A stretch of 64,000 bases of DNA from Bradyrhizobium iriomotense (GCF_030160715.1 NZ_BSOW01000003.1:310001-374000); one strand, 5' to 3'. Positions 41,844-51,422 are shown, counted from the stretch's first letter. The notes: generated by a model not told the origin, from the letters alone. A program made the numbers and translations.

Positions 41844-44597
41844 ATGTCCAAGGACACCAAGCCTGCGCAGAAGCGCATCGATCAGTTCTTCTCCGGGCCG
41901 GGGGGGCGGGCGGACGACTGGCGTGATCTGGTGGAGGCTGCGAAGGCATGGGCTCGCGGCGGCGATCGCGCGAAATACGATGCAGCGCTGGCCGATCTTT
42001 CCGTGACGGAGGAGTTCCACGGCTATCCGGGCCTGCAACTGATGGGGGCGCTGCGGGAAGCGGCCGCGACCGGCGATGCGTCAACTTCGCTCGCTCTCGC
42101 GACACGGCTGACGCAGGCCCTGACGACAAGGTCGTTCCGCCAGCACGCCGGCGACTGGAGCGTGAATGACGAAGGCAATGGCGAGGCTCCCGATCTGGCG
42201 CCGCAGATGTTCGGGCAGCACACCGCGCGTCGTCCCTATTTCGAAACCCTGATCGTCACCGGCCTCTCGGCCAGCAATTGGCCTGCGCTCGCCAACGAAT
42301 GGCGCAAGCTGCGGCGTCCGGTCGATGCCTTCGTCTATGAGCCTGTCATCGTCGGCAGCCTCGAAGACGCCTTCTGCGCCACGATCCTCAACCCCAACCT
42401 CGCAGCCGTCGTCATCAACGAAGGCTTCGGGCTGCGCTCGCGGCACGACGCGCCGGTGCTTCGCTCCATGACCGCCACCGCCGGCCTCAATGACGAATCC
42501 GATGCCTCCGCGCTCCGCCTCGCCCATATTATCAAGCGCGTTCGACCTGAGCTGGACATCTATCTCATGTCCAACCGCGACGTCGAGGCGATGGCCGGAA
42601 ATCCCGAGGCCAATGTCGCCCGCCGCATCTTCTATTCCATCGAAGACTTGCTCGAACTGCATCTCTCGATCCTCGAAGGCGTGCAGGATCGCTACGACAC
42701 GCCGTTCTTCGACAATCTCAAGAAATATGCGCAGCGTCCGATCGGCACCTTCCACGCGCTGCCGATCGCCCGCGGCAAATCGGTCTTCAAGTCGGACTGG
42801 ATCCGCGACATGGGCGAATTCTACGGCCTCAACCTGTTCCTGGCCGAAAGCAGCGCGACCACCGGCGGCCTGGACAGCCTGCTGGAGCCGACCGGCAACA
42901 TCAAGAAGGCGCAGGACAAGGCGGCCCGCGCACTTGGCGCCGATCGCGTCTTCTTCGTGACCAACGGCACCTCGACCTCGAACAAGATGGCGGTGCAGGC
43001 TCTGCTTGGGCCGGGCGACATCGCGATCGTCGATCGCAACTGCCACAAGTCGCATCACTACGGAATGGTGCTGGCCGGCGCCCAGCCGCTCTATGTCGAA
43101 GCCTTCCCGATGACGGAATATTCGATGTATGGCGCAGTCCCCCTGAAGACGATCAAGCAGGCGCTGCTGAATGCCAAGGCTGACGGCCGGCTCGACCGCG
43201 TCAAGCTGCTCGACCTCACCAACTGCACCTTTGACGGTCACATCTACAACACCCGCCGGGTGATGGAGGAATGCCTCGCCATCAAGCCGGACCTGATCTT
43301 CCTGTGGGATGAGGCCTGGTTCGGCTTTGCGCGGTTCTCGCCGTTCCTGCGGCGGCGCACCGGAATGGGGGCGGCCAACGAGATCGAGGCCTGGATGCAC
43401 GATCCGAAATCGGTCGCAGCCTACGAGAAGCAGCAGGCCGAACTTGGCAAGAACCCGTCGGACGAGGTGCTGCTCAAGACCCGGCTGATCCCCGATCCGC
43501 GCCAGATTCGCCTGCGCGTATACCAGACCAACTCGACCCACAAGTCGATGTCGGCGATCCGCCAGGGCTCCATGCTCGCGGTCAAGGACGTCGAATTCCA
43601 CAGGGTCGAGCAACAATTCAAGGAGGCCGTGTTCACCCACGCATCCACCAGCCCGAACCAGCAGCTCATCGCGAGCCTCGACGTCTCGCGGCGCCAGATG
43701 GAGCTGGAAGGCTACGGCCTTGTCGCCAACGCGATGGAGATCGCGCTCGCGATCCGCCAGGCGGTCAACAACAATCCGCTCATATCGAAATACTTCCGCG
43801 TTCTGGGTGCCGACGCCATGGTGCCCGCGCAATATCGCCAGAGCGGGTTCACCGACTACCTCGCTGCCGGCGTAAACTGGGCGAACACGCTGAAGAGCCT
43901 GGACGACGACGAGTTCTGCCTCGATCCGACTCGTATGACGCTGGTGTGCGGTACGGCCGGTTACGACGGCACGCAGTTCAAGGGCATTTTGGCAAGCGAG
44001 TACAACATCCAGATCAACAAGACCTCGCGCAACTCGGTCTTGCTCCAGTCCAACATCAACAACACCCGCAGCGACGTCGCGCACCTCGTACGCGTCCTGG
44101 CCGAGATCGCGGGCGAGGTCGATCGTGGTCTCGCGCAGGGCGGTGCCAACGCGAAGAAGACGTTCGAGGCACGGGTCAACAGCTTGATGAAGGATGTGCC
44201 CGACCTCCCGAACTTCTCGCATTTCCACCCGAGCTTCCGCGGCGATGCCGGCGCCAAGACCAACGAAGGCGATATCCGCAGCGGCTTCTATGCCGCTTAC
44301 GATGCGGCGGGGTGCGAACACATCCGTCTCAACGATCCCGAGATCGACCGTCGCCTGAAGGCCGGGCCCGAGCTCGTCTCGGCGAACTTCGTGATTCCGT
44401 ACCCGCCGGGCTTCCCGATCATGGTGCCGGGCCAGGTCATCACCCAGGAGACCATCGACTTCATGCGCAAGCTCGATGTGAAGGAAATCCACGGCTACGA
44501 CGCCAAGGAAGGGCTGAAGCTCGTGCGCACGGAAGCCTTGGCGAAGATCGGTCGGCCCAAGCCCGGTGCTCAGCCGAAGCTGAAGGCCGCCTCTTAG
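41844..44597 (+). CDS. Orn/Lys/Arg decarboxylase (PLP fold type I)
   Basis: A 917-residue enzyme, longer than E. coli SpeC, LdcC or AdiA (about 710-755). The PLP core is clear: FFVTNGTSTSNKMAVQALL, DRNCHKSHHYGMVLAGA, LLDLTNCTFDGHIYN, FLWDEAWFGFARF and the PLP lysine at 567 in NSTHKSMSAIRQGS. The first 150 or so residues form an extra N-terminal extension before a wing-like domain. It would decarboxylate a basic amino acid, consuming a proton and giving a diamine or agmatine. Substrate choice is not evident. ATG at 41844 after GGGAGA. FixK/FNR box upstream, strong hairpin downstream. No cognate antiporter is adjacent; the SulP remnant occupies the upstream place. Confidence 0.88.
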   Translation: MSKDTKPAQKRIDQFFSGPGGRADDWRDLVEAAKAWARGGDRAKYDAALADLSVTEEFHGYPGLQLMGALREAAATGDASTSLALATRLTQALTTRSFRQHAGDWSVNDEGNGEAPDLAPQMFGQHTARRPYFETLIVTGLSASNWPALANEWRKLRRPVDAFVYEPVIVGSLEDAFCATILNPNLAAVVINEGFGLRSRHDAPVLRSMTATAGLNDESDASALRLAHIIKRVRPELDIYLMSNRDVEAMAGNPEANVARRIFYSIEDLLELHLSILEGVQDRYDTPFFDNLKKYAQRPIGTFHALPIARGKSVFKSDWIRDMGEFYGLNLFLAESSATTGGLDSLLEPTGNIKKAQDKAARALGADRVFFVTNGTSTSNKMAVQALLGPGDIAIVDRNCHKSHHYGMVLAGAQPLYVEAFPMTEYSMYGAVPLKTIKQALLNAKADGRLDRVKLLDLTNCTFDGHIYNTRRVMEECLAIKPDLIFLWDEAWFGFARFSPFLRRRTGMGAANEIEAWMHDPKSVAAYEKQQAELGKNPSDEVLLKTRLIPDPRQIRLRVYQTNSTHKSMSAIRQGSMLAVKDVEFHRVEQQFKEAVFTHASTSPNQQLIASLDVSRRQMELEGYGLVANAMEIALAIRQAVNNNPLISKYFRVLGADAMVPAQYRQSGFTDYLAAGVNWANTLKSLDDDEFCLDPTRMTLVCGTAGYDGTQFKGILASEYNIQINKTSRNSVLLQSNINNTRSDVAHLVRVLAEIAGEVDRGLAQGGANAKKTFEARVNSLMKDVPDLPNFSHFHPSFRGDAGAKTNEGDIRSGFYAAYDAAGCEHIRLNDPEIDRRLKAGPELVSANFVIPYPPGFPIMVPGQVITQETIDFMRKLDVKEIHGYDAKEGLKLVRTEALAKIGRPKPGAQPKLKAAS

Positions 44598-44615
44598 GAT
44601 AGAGAGGGGACGAAC

Positions 44616-44654
44616 ATGCAGGGGTAGCCCGTGTCTCACGGGTTACCCCTGCAT
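44616..44654. terminator. strong bidirectional hairpin between decarboxylase and AspT genes
   Basis: Bases 44616-44633 pair with 44637-44654 over a three-base loop, an 18-pair stem with one G-U wobble. It lies between the convergent ends of the decarboxylase gene and the minus-strand antiporter gene and should terminate in both directions, although no T-run is attached. Confidence 0.75.
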
Positions 44655-44686
44655 TCGCGAGGTAGGTAGTAGAAATCCAGCCTTGT

Positions 44687-46381
44687 TCAGGCGGCGAAAA
44701 CGGCCACCATGACCGATCCCCAGGTCGTCAGCAGGATGTTCGAGATTGGATAGGCGGGCGTATAGCCAAGCACCACCACGGAGCTACCGGAGCGCTCCTG
44801 AATGGCAGCCATCGCTGCCGTTACCGTCTGGGCTCCAGTCAATGCGCCGAGCAGGAGGATCGGGTTCATGCGCAACATGAAATGGCCAAAGCAGAAACCG
44901 ACCATCTGCGGCAATAGAGTTACGATCATGCCGCCCAGAAGCAGGCCGATGCCCGACTCCCGTATGGCGGAGAGGAAGATCGGCCCGGCATGAATCCCGG
45001 TAAGGCCAACAAAGGCCGCCAGTCCGAGTGAGGTCATCAGGCTGATGGCACCGTCGGGGATCCGGCCGAAGTGCGGCAGACGCGTGCGGAGATAGCCGAC
45101 CAGAAGTCCGGCGAGCAGCGTGCCGACGCTGGTGCTCAGGGAGATCGTGATACCACCAATTGAAAAACTCGCGAGAACGCCAGCGAGGCCGCCGAAGAAT
45201 ATCGCTAGCCCCAGCACCACGAAATCGATGCTGGTGCTTGGCGCTACGATGACGCCGATGCTCTTGGCGGCGTTCTGCACCACTGCTTCAGGACCAACGA
45301 TGCGAAGCAGATCGCCACGCTCCAGAACGACGCCGGCGGCGACGGGAAGTGCTTCGCCGCCTCGGCTCAACGAGCGCAAATAGAGGCCGCGTGTCCAGCT
45401 CTCTTCTGACGCCTGCTGGAGACTGGTGCCCGCGAGCTTCGGGTTCATCAGGAACACATCGGCCGAGATCAGGGGGATATCGAGGAGCTCTGAGTCCTCC
45501 ACCTCCTCGCCGCGTGGTCCGATCAACTCAACGATGATCTGGCGCGGTGCCGACAGCGCGATAACATCGCCTGCCGCGAGGATCGTTCCAGGCTCCGCCT
45601 CGAGGATACGTTCTCCGCGGCGGATGCGGTGGATGAACACGCGGTGCCCGGGCACACGAGCTTCGGCGGTCGCAACCGCCAGTCCGGCGATTGCCGTCTG
45701 GTCATCCAGCCGGTAGGCGCGCATCTCGAATTTGCGCCAGGCGGACGCCAGGCCGGGCTTGGCGCGAGTGATACCCAAGGCCTGTTCCAGTTTGAGCGCT
45801 TCCGTCTTCAGATCGATCTTTAGCAGTGCCGGAACGACCATTGTGCAGAATGTGATCACGCCGGCATAGCCAAAGATGTAGCAGACCGCATCGGCTACCG
45901 CGATGTGCGACACAAACAACGCGCGCTGTGCCTCGGACACCGACAGTCCGTTGACAGCGTCGGTGGCCGTACCCATTGCAGCGCTCTGGCTGAGGGCGCC
46001 CGACATGAGTCCAGCCGCGAAGCCGGGGTCAAGCCGCAGTACACGTGCGACGACAATTGCCGCAGCAAGACCAGTGAAGCTCACGACAACGGCCATTAGC
46101 ATCGGCTTCAGCCCGTCGCGCTTCATCGCCAGGACGAATTGCGGACCGACCGAATAGCCCACTCCGAACAGGAATAGCAGGAACAGAAAAGATTTGGTCA
46201 TACTGGAAACGGGCACGTGCGCGAAGTCGCCGACAGCTAGTCCGGCGAAGAGCGCGCCCGTCACCGGGCCGAGGCTAAACGCGCCGATCCTGAAGCTTCC
46301 GATCCAGTAGCCCACGGCGATTACGAGGAACAGCGCGAGTTCCGGATAACGGACGAGAAACTGCTCCAACCAAATCAACAT
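44687..46381 (-). CDS. AspT-family aspartate:alanine exchanger-like permease, copy 1
   Basis: A 564-residue protein with two blocks of about five or six membrane segments (residues 10-190 and 380-560) around a cytoplasmic part that holds two TrkA-C-like domains (about 205-370; for example LEAEPGTILAAGDVIALSAPRQI and VAAGVVLERGDLLRIVGPEA). This is the AspT/YidE layout. AspT swaps aspartate for alanine, and with aspartate decarboxylase inside the cell yields a proton-motive force. It starts 15 bases after the end of the second copy and is in the same transcript. The two copies differ widely, so they may form different exchangers or a heteromer. Confidence 0.87.
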   Translation of the reverse strand: MLIWLEQFLVRYPELALFLVIAVGYWIGSFRIGAFSLGPVTGALFAGLAVGDFAHVPVSSMTKSFLFLLFLFGVGYSVGPQFVLAMKRDGLKPMLMAVVVSFTGLAAAIVVARVLRLDPGFAAGLMSGALSQSAAMGTATDAVNGLSVSEAQRALFVSHIAVADAVCYIFGYAGVITFCTMVVPALLKIDLKTEALKLEQALGITRAKPGLASAWRKFEMRAYRLDDQTAIAGLAVATAEARVPGHRVFIHRIRRGERILEAEPGTILAAGDVIALSAPRQIIVELIGPRGEEVEDSELLDIPLISADVFLMNPKLAGTSLQQASEESWTRGLYLRSLSRGGEALPVAAGVVLERGDLLRIVGPEAVVQNAAKSIGVIVAPSTSIDFVVLGLAIFFGGLAGVLASFSIGGITISLSTSVGTLLAGLLVGYLRTRLPHFGRIPDGAISLMTSLGLAAFVGLTGIHAGPIFLSAIRESGIGLLLGGMIVTLLPQMVGFCFGHFMLRMNPILLLGALTGAQTVTAAMAAIQERSGSSVVVLGYTPAYPISNILLTTWGSVMVAVFAA

Positions 46382-46396
46382 CGTCCTCGGCCGCGG

Positions 46397-48088
46397 CTAT
46401 GTCATCAACATGACCAGCACCATGCCCCAGATCGTTAGCAGCGTGTTTCCGACCGCGTAAGTGACGGTATAGCCAAGGCCGGGAATCTGGCTTTTCGCGC
46501 GGTCGTTGATCATGCCGAGCGAGGCGGTCGTCGTACGCGCGCCCGAGCAGCATCCGAGCACGATCGCGTCATGGAAGCGGAATAGGTATTTGCCGACGTA
46601 CATCGCCAGAATTAGCGGGACGGTGGTTACCACGACGCCCCAAAGGAACAGGCTGAAGCCGAGCTTTTGCAGGCCGGCGACAAATCCCGGTCCCGAGGAG
46701 ATGCCGACCACGGCAATGAAGACGTTCAGGCCAACCGAGTTCATGAACCACACGGTGGGTGACGGGATGCGGCCGAAGGTCGGGTGCACGGATCGGAGCC
46801 AGCCGAAGAACAGGCCGGAGATTAGCGCGCCGCCGGAAGTGGACAGCGTCAGCGGCACGCTTCCGATCTTGTAAACGAAGGCGCCAACGAGTGCACCGAT
46901 CGCGATGGCTGCCCCGATGAAGGCAACGTCGGCAACGTCAGTCACGCGATCCGGGCGGCCCAGCATTTTTGTGGCGGCGGCGACATCAGGCGTGCGGCCT
47001 ACCAGGGTGACGATGTCGCCCCGATTTATCTTCGTGTCCGGCAGGATGGGAATTTCGGTCGCGATGGCGCCGCGGGTGATCTTGCGCAGGAAAACGCCGC
47101 GGGCACCCGGCGCCTTCGCCAATTCCTCCAGCGTCTTTCCATCGGCTTCTTTGCTGGTCACGTAAACATCGACGCCTTCGATCGGCACCGCCAGCAGCTC
47201 ACGATCGTCAACTTCCTCCGCCTGCTCGCCGATCAGCTGCACAAGCACGTCGCGGCGGCCTGCTACCGCCACGACATCGCCGGCATGAATCACGGCGTCG
47301 GAGGTTGCCTCCACGATCTTCCCGGCTTGACGGAGCCGGAGAACAAAAACGCGCTGATCGGGGATCAGCGCTTCTGCCTGCTCAACCGTCTTGCCGACGA
47401 CGGGGCCCCGCTCACGAACGCGGTAGGCACGCAAATCGAACTGGTGCCAAGCCGTCCCGGGGCCACCCAACTGCTTCTTGCCGCCGTGCTCCTCCTCGTA
47501 TTTCTTGCACGCAGTCTCGAGATCGATGCCGAGCAGCGCAGGCCCGAGCAGGGCCAGGACGATCGCGGACCCGACCGTGCCGAAAATATAGGTTACTGCA
47601 TAGGCGACCGGCATTGCGTCGAGCAGTTTCTTGGCCTCGTCTGCAGGCAAACCAAGACGATTGACGGCGTCGGTTGCAAGCCCCATCGATGCGGAGATCG
47701 TCTGGGAGCCGGCATAGAGCCCGACTGTCGATCCAACGTCGTAGCCGGCCAGCTTCCCGCCGAGATACGCAGCGAGAAGACAGAAGACACAGACCACGGC
47801 GGCGAAAACGGCCTGGGGAACACCGTCCTGCGCGATGCCACGCACGAATTGCGGTCCGACGCCATAGCCGATCGCGAACAGGAACATCAAAAAGAAGAAC
47901 GGCTTGAGCGGACTTGAAATGGTGATTCCGATCTGGCCAATAATGACCGCGGCAATCAGCGTTGCTGTAACGGCGCCGAGACCAAGGCCCTTGTAGGTAA
48001 AGGAGCCGAAATAGTAGCCCAGGGCCAGAGAGAGGAAGACCGCGATTTCCGGATAGGTACGGAGCGTCTGGAAGAGCCAATCGATCAT
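46397..48088 (-). CDS. AspT-family aspartate:alanine exchanger-like permease, copy 2
   Basis: A 563-residue protein of the same layout as its neighbour: N-terminal membrane block ([23 protein letters not shown]), two TrkA-C-like domains (about 205-375) and a C-terminal block. The motif [14 protein letters not shown] parallels FGVGYSVGPQFVLA in copy 1, showing shared ancestry. It is the first gene of the pair, reading away from the aspartate decarboxylase gene. FixK/FNR boxes at 48221 and 48347 lie 133 and 259 bases upstream. The divergent decarboxylase makes aspartate:alanine exchange the likely activity. Confidence 0.87.
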   Translation of the reverse strand: MIDWLFQTLRTYPEIAVFLSLALGYYFGSFTYKGLGLGAVTATLIAAVIIGQIGITISSPLKPFFFLMFLFAIGYGVGPQFVRGIAQDGVPQAVFAAVVCVFCLLAAYLGGKLAGYDVGSTVGLYAGSQTISASMGLATDAVNRLGLPADEAKKLLDAMPVAYAVTYIFGTVGSAIVLALLGPALLGIDLETACKKYEEEHGGKKQLGGPGTAWHQFDLRAYRVRERGPVVGKTVEQAEALIPDQRVFVLRLRQAGKIVEATSDAVIHAGDVVAVAGRRDVLVQLIGEQAEEVDDRELLAVPIEGVDVYVTSKEADGKTLEELAKAPGARGVFLRKITRGAIATEIPILPDTKINRGDIVTLVGRTPDVAAATKMLGRPDRVTDVADVAFIGAAIAIGALVGAFVYKIGSVPLTLSTSGGALISGLFFGWLRSVHPTFGRIPSPTVWFMNSVGLNVFIAVVGISSGPGFVAGLQKLGFSLFLWGVVVTTVPLILAMYVGKYLFRFHDAIVLGCCSGARTTTASLGMINDRAKSQIPGLGYTVTYAVGNTLLTIWGMVLVMLMT

Positions 48089-48220
48089 GATGTCACCCGT
48101 TCAATGCTGTCCCCGAGCTTCGGCATATCCCGTGTCGGCCCGGCGCCAGATCGGGCTGACGACGGGCAAGGCGATTCTAGCCATACCTGATTGACATCAG
48201 GCTGTGGTTCGCCAGGTGTG

Positions 48221-48234
48221 TTGATCTATGTCAA
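48221..48234. promoter_or_regulatory. FixK/FNR box on the AspT side of the divergent region
   Basis: TTGATCTATGTCAA, perfect TTGA-N6-TCAA, 133 bases upstream of the AspT copy 2 start. The 366-base gap also contains a half-matching TTGACATCAG at 48191. This box probably serves the antiporter pair. Confidence 0.7.
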
Positions 48235-48346
48235 TCGCAACTGCGAGAGTGTTGCTGCCTCATTGTCCTTGCTGGCACGATGCGTTCGCTGCATTGCATC
48301 GGGATGCAGCCATCGATGTCGACGCGATCAAGGCGGCCCCTGACCC

Positions 48347-48360
48347 TTGAGATAGATCAA
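48347..48360. promoter_or_regulatory. FixK/FNR box on the aspartate decarboxylase side
   Basis: TTGAGATAGATCAA, perfect TTGA-N6-TCAA, 94 bases upstream of the ATG at 48455. Each of the two divergent transcription units therefore appears to have its own box. Confidence 0.72.
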
Positions 48361-48454
48361 AGTCCATCACCGGCTTCCGATGATCCTCAGCGCGACCGCG
48401 CAGGCGAACGAGCTTGCGCAGCTTCATCTCAATTACACCGCTCGGGAGTGTCAA

Positions 48455-50071
48455 ATGGCCGATCTTCTGACGCTGAAGAAATTCGAGGCGCTGAGCCCCT
48501 TCGAGATCAAGGACGAGTTGATCAACCTGGCGAAGAGCACCTCGAAAACGACGCAAACGGCCTTTCTGAACGCGGGGCGGGGCAACCCGAACTGGATAGC
48601 CACGACCCCGCGCGAAGGCTTCTTTTTGCTCGGCCAGTTCGCCATCACCGAGAGCAAGCGGGTGATGGACCACCCGGCGGGCATCGGCGGCATGCCCCAG
48701 GCAAAGGGCATTGCGCGACGGTTCGAGGCTTGGCTCGCACAGCACAAGGATATGCCGGGCGCGAGCTTCTTGGCGGAAATGCTGCCGTATGCGGTGAAGA
48801 AATTCGGCTTCGATCCCGACGCTTTCGTCCACGAGCTCGTCGATTCGATCATCGGCGACAATTATCCGGTGCCGGACCGCATGCTGGTGCACAACGAAAA
48901 GATCGTGCACGAATATCTGATGTGGGCCGTTTGTGGCGAGCCCCGGCCGGCCGGCAAATTCGACATCTACGCCGTCGAGGGTGGCACGGCAGCGATGTGC
49001 TACCTCTTCAAGTCGCTGAAGGCCAATCGGCTGCTGCTCCCCGGCGACACCATCGCGCTGGGAACACCGATCTTCACACCCTACATCGAGATGACGCATC
49101 TGGAGGACTACGACCTCAAGGTCGTGCAGATCAGGGCGCCGCAGGAGAACCGCTTCCAGTTCACCGACGAGGAAATCAAGAAGCTGGAGGACCCCAAGAT
49201 CAAGGCCTTCTTCATCGTCAATCCCGCCAATCCATCGGGGATGGGCGTGAGCCCGGAAACGATCGGCAAGCTGGCCAAGCTGGTCAAGACAAAGCGCCCC
49301 GACCTCATGCTACTGACCGATGACGTCTATGGCACCTTCGTGCATGGTTTCCGCTCGCTGCTGGGCGAGCTCCCGCACAACACCATCGGCGTCTATTCCT
49401 ACTCGAAATATTTCGGCTGCACGGGGTGGCGGCTCGGCGCCATCGCCATCCACGAAGACAACATCTTCGACAAGATGATCGCCAAGCTTCCCGACGCCGC
49501 AGTGAAGGCGCTCGACAAGCGCTACGGGCCGCTGACGCTCGAACCTCGCAAGCTCAAGCTCATCGACCGCATTGTCGCCGACAGCCGCGACGTGGCCCTC
49601 AACCACACCGCGGGATTGTCGCTGCCGCAGCAGGTGATGATGAGCCTGTTCTCGCTCGCAGAGATGATGGACGTGAAAAAGGCCTATCAGGCCGCCTGCA
49701 TGGAAATCGTCAACAAACGCCTGTGGTCGCTGCTCGACGGACTCGGGCTTGCGGACAAGCTAAACCCGAATCCCAACTACGACGCCTACTACGCGCTTGT
49801 CGATTTCGAGTTCTGGGCCCGAAAGAACATCGGCGACGAGGCCGTCGAACATCTGAAGAAACACGTCCACCCGCTGGACCTCGCGTTTAGGCTGGCTGAA
49901 GCCCACGGGATTGTGCTGTTGAACGGAGGTGGCTTCGATGCACCCGAATGGTCGCTTCGCGTGTCGCTCGCGAACCTCCCTGATGATGTCTACGACGATA
50001 TCGGACGAGGCGTTCGGACCATTGCGCGCGGTTATCGGGACGCATACGAGGCCGCAAAACGAAGCAAGTAA
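48455..50071 (+). CDS. aspD: aspartate 4-decarboxylase (AspD type, bifunctional aspartate aminotransferase fold)
   Basis: A 538-residue PLP enzyme of fold type I, longer than ordinary aspartate aminotransferases (about 400) and of AspD length. Landmarks are NAGRGNPNWIATTPREGFF at the N-terminus, EGGTAAMCYLF for phosphate, IVNPANPSGMG, LTDDVYGTF and the PLP lysine 318 in YSYSKYFGCTGWRLG, with the substrate Arg in SLRVSLANL. It converts aspartate to alanine and CO2, using up one proton inside the cell; with AspT this builds a proton gradient. I start at the ATG at 48455 after GGGAG; an ATG at 48380 lacks a site. Divergent from the two AspT genes. Confidence 0.88.
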   Translation: MADLLTLKKFEALSPFEIKDELINLAKSTSKTTQTAFLNAGRGNPNWIATTPREGFFLLGQFAITESKRVMDHPAGIGGMPQAKGIARRFEAWLAQHKDMPGASFLAEMLPYAVKKFGFDPDAFVHELVDSIIGDNYPVPDRMLVHNEKIVHEYLMWAVCGEPRPAGKFDIYAVEGGTAAMCYLFKSLKANRLLLPGDTIALGTPIFTPYIEMTHLEDYDLKVVQIRAPQENRFQFTDEEIKKLEDPKIKAFFIVNPANPSGMGVSPETIGKLAKLVKTKRPDLMLLTDDVYGTFVHGFRSLLGELPHNTIGVYSYSKYFGCTGWRLGAIAIHEDNIFDKMIAKLPDAAVKALDKRYGPLTLEPRKLKLIDRIVADSRDVALNHTAGLSLPQQVMMSLFSLAEMMDVKKAYQAACMEIVNKRLWSLLDGLGLADKLNPNPNYDAYYALVDFEFWARKNIGDEAVEHLKKHVHPLDLAFRLAEAHGIVLLNGGGFDAPEWSLRVSLANLPDDVYDDIGRGVRTIARGYRDAYEAAKRSK

Positions 50072-50085
50072 CGGCAATCCGATGA

Positions 50086-50205
50086 GGGCATGCCTGCCGA
50101 TCCGAGACACGATGCCCCGGATCCAGACTTCTGCCGGTCGGCTATGCCGTGTCGGGCATCCTGCTCACCGTGTTCGGCTACTTCGCGATGATCCTGGCTC
50201 AATAG
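50086..50205 (+). pseudogene. possible remnant of a membrane protein C-terminus
   Basis: A frame without any usable start codon reads GSRLLPVGYAVSGILLTVFG and on to YFAMILAQ before a stop. This is a clear membrane segment with a natural-looking C-terminus, lying just after the aspartate decarboxylase gene. It may be the leftover end of a deleted permease gene. The evidence is a single hydrophobic stretch, so this is a weak call. Confidence 0.3.
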
Positions 50206-50236
50206 TTCGACGTCAAACCAAAGGGGAACGACAGTC

Positions 50237-50671
50237 ATGAGAAAATCTGCCATCCGCGCCGCTCTGGTCGCCGTGCTCGCAGGCGTTGCCGGTTTCAGCA
50301 CGCCGTCGCGTGCCGAGACCGGCCAGGTCGCCGTCGTCTTTACCAAAGGCGGGCTGATCATCGGGGTCGGCGGCGGCGAGGGTGTGCTGACCTTGCGAGG
50401 CAAGCACTATCCGTTCACGGTCTCAGGCATGAGCGTCGGCTTCACGGTCGGGGCCTCGACGACCAAGCTTGTCGGCCGCGCTCTCAACCTGAAGGGGCCG
50501 CAGTCCATCGAAGGCTCCTACGCGGCGGGCGGGGCAGGCGGCGCGGTGGCCGCAGGCGCCGGAGCAGTCCAGCTGCAGAACGCCAACGGCGTGATCCTGC
50601 AACTCAGCGGCCCGAAAGTAGGCGCGGAGGTTTCGGCTGCAGTCGGTGGCGTCACGATCCGGTTGAAGTAG
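50237..50671 (+). CDS. exported small Gly/Val-rich protein, paralogue of 59247-59708
   Basis: A 144-residue protein with a signal peptide ending at PSRAETG. The mature part is a run of short beta-strand-like segments rich in Gly, Val and Ala: GEGVLTLRGKHYPFTVSGMS, LKGPQSIEGSYAAGG and VILQLSGPKVGAEVSAAVGG. I do not recognise a named family. The same ordered elements occur in the protein encoded at 59247, with G-x-GVLT-x-RG-x-x-YPF and GPK-x-G-x-EV conserved, so the two are paralogues. An AAGGGG lies upstream. It is followed by a perfect 12-pair hairpin. Probably an envelope protein of the low-oxygen or stress response, by context only. Confidence 0.78.
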   Translation: MRKSAIRAALVAVLAGVAGFSTPSRAETGQVAVVFTKGGLIIGVGGGEGVLTLRGKHYPFTVSGMSVGFTVGASTTKLVGRALNLKGPQSIEGSYAAGGAGGAVAAGAGAVQLQNANGVILQLSGPKVGAEVSAAVGGVTIRLK

Positions 50672-50679
50672 ACGTTGAG

Positions 50680-50707
50680 GATCCGGCCGCGGATGCGCGG
50701 CCGGATC
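50680..50707 (+). terminator. hairpin after the small exported protein gene
   Basis: GATCCGGCCGCG (50680-50691) and CGCGGCCGGATC (50696-50707) form a perfect 12-pair stem with a GATG loop, eight bases past the stop codon. No T-run follows. Confidence 0.7.
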
Positions 50708-50754
50708 GCTCGCATCCGACCGATGACTCGCGCAATTCAAAAGCTCCGGTTCCG

Positions 50755-50768
50755 TTGATTTGGGTCAA
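50755..50768. promoter_or_regulatory. FixK/FNR box upstream of the Gly/His-rich protein gene
   Basis: TTGATTTGGGTCAA, perfect TTGA-N6-TCAA, 105 bases before the ATG at 50873. Confidence 0.68.
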
Positions 50769-50872
50769 GCCTGAATGAGAAGGGCGCTCGACGTTGTCGT
50801 CGGGTGCCAATCGCAGTCGCGCGGCATCACCGAAGAGCGAATGACGGCACCCCGAACAAGGGAGGAGATGCC

Positions 50873-51364
50873 ATGCTTCGTTATCTTCTTGCGGCTCTTG
50901 CCGTCTTCGTTCTTGTCACTGCCAGTCTCATTCCCGACGATGCTTTCGCTCGCCGCGGCGGAGGCGGGGGCGGCTTCCGCGGGGGCGGCGGCGGCTTCCA
51001 TGGCGGTGGGATGCGTGCAGGCGGCTTTCACGGCGGAGGTTATCGCGGCGGCGCCGTTCATGCCGGCCGCATCCATGGTGGTGGCGGCTATCGAGTTGCC
51101 GGAGGTCCCCGCCCAAGTCATCCGATAGCCGGTCGTCCCATCGCAGGTCGTCCGGGTCGTCCAATTGCCGGTTATCCGGGACGTCCGATCGCGGGCTATC
51201 CCGGATATCGTCCCGGCTATGGTTGGGGTGCTGCCGCCGTCGGAGCTGCAGCTGCGGGCGCTTACGGTGCTTACGGCTATTACAACAACAACTACAACAA
51301 CGGCTGCTATCAGGACGGCTACGGGAATTGGGTCTGCCCGCAGCAATATCCCTATGGCTATTGA
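50873..51364 (+). CDS. exported Gly-rich, His-containing low-complexity protein
   Basis: A 163-residue protein with a signal peptide ending at DDAFA, then RRGGGGGGFRGGGGGFHGGG and further Gly/His/Arg repeats, a short repeat of GRPIAG(Y)PG units, an Ala-rich stretch and a Tyr/Asn-rich end with two Cys (NGCYQDGYGNWVCPQQ). Such proteins are common in Bradyrhizobium envelopes and could bind metal through His or Gly-rich loops, but no function is established. The ATG at 50873 has GGGAGGAG upstream. FixK/FNR box in front, terminator behind. Confidence 0.8.
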   Translation: MLRYLLAALAVFVLVTASLIPDDAFARRGGGGGGFRGGGGGFHGGGMRAGGFHGGGYRGGAVHAGRIHGGGGYRVAGGPRPSHPIAGRPIAGRPGRPIAGYPGRPIAGYPGYRPGYGWGAAAVGAAAAGAYGAYGYYNNNYNNGCYQDGYGNWVCPQQYPYGY

Positions 51365-51394
51365 GGCCAGGACCTGCATCCTGCAATCACGGCA

Positions 51395-51419
51395 TCGGGC
51401 CGCCCATTCGGCGGCCTGA
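51395..51419. terminator. bidirectional hairpin between the Gly-rich and PPK2 genes
   Basis: TCGGGCCGCC (51395-51404) pairs with GGCGGCCTGA (51410-51419), with one G-U wobble, over a five-base loop. It lies between the convergent ends of the two genes. Confidence 0.65.
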
Positions 51420-51422
51420 CCC

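Noticed and set aside
42081..44639. An 852-codon open frame on the minus strand opposite the Orn/Lys/Arg decarboxylase
   Set aside because: It mirrors the codon structure of the real gene, has no family likeness and is rich in Arg/Asp/Val as expected for an antisense frame in high-GC DNA.
48187..48200. TTGACATCAG near 48191 as a further FixK/FNR box
   Set aside because: Only one half-site is right and the spacing is wrong; a perfect box lies 30 bases away.
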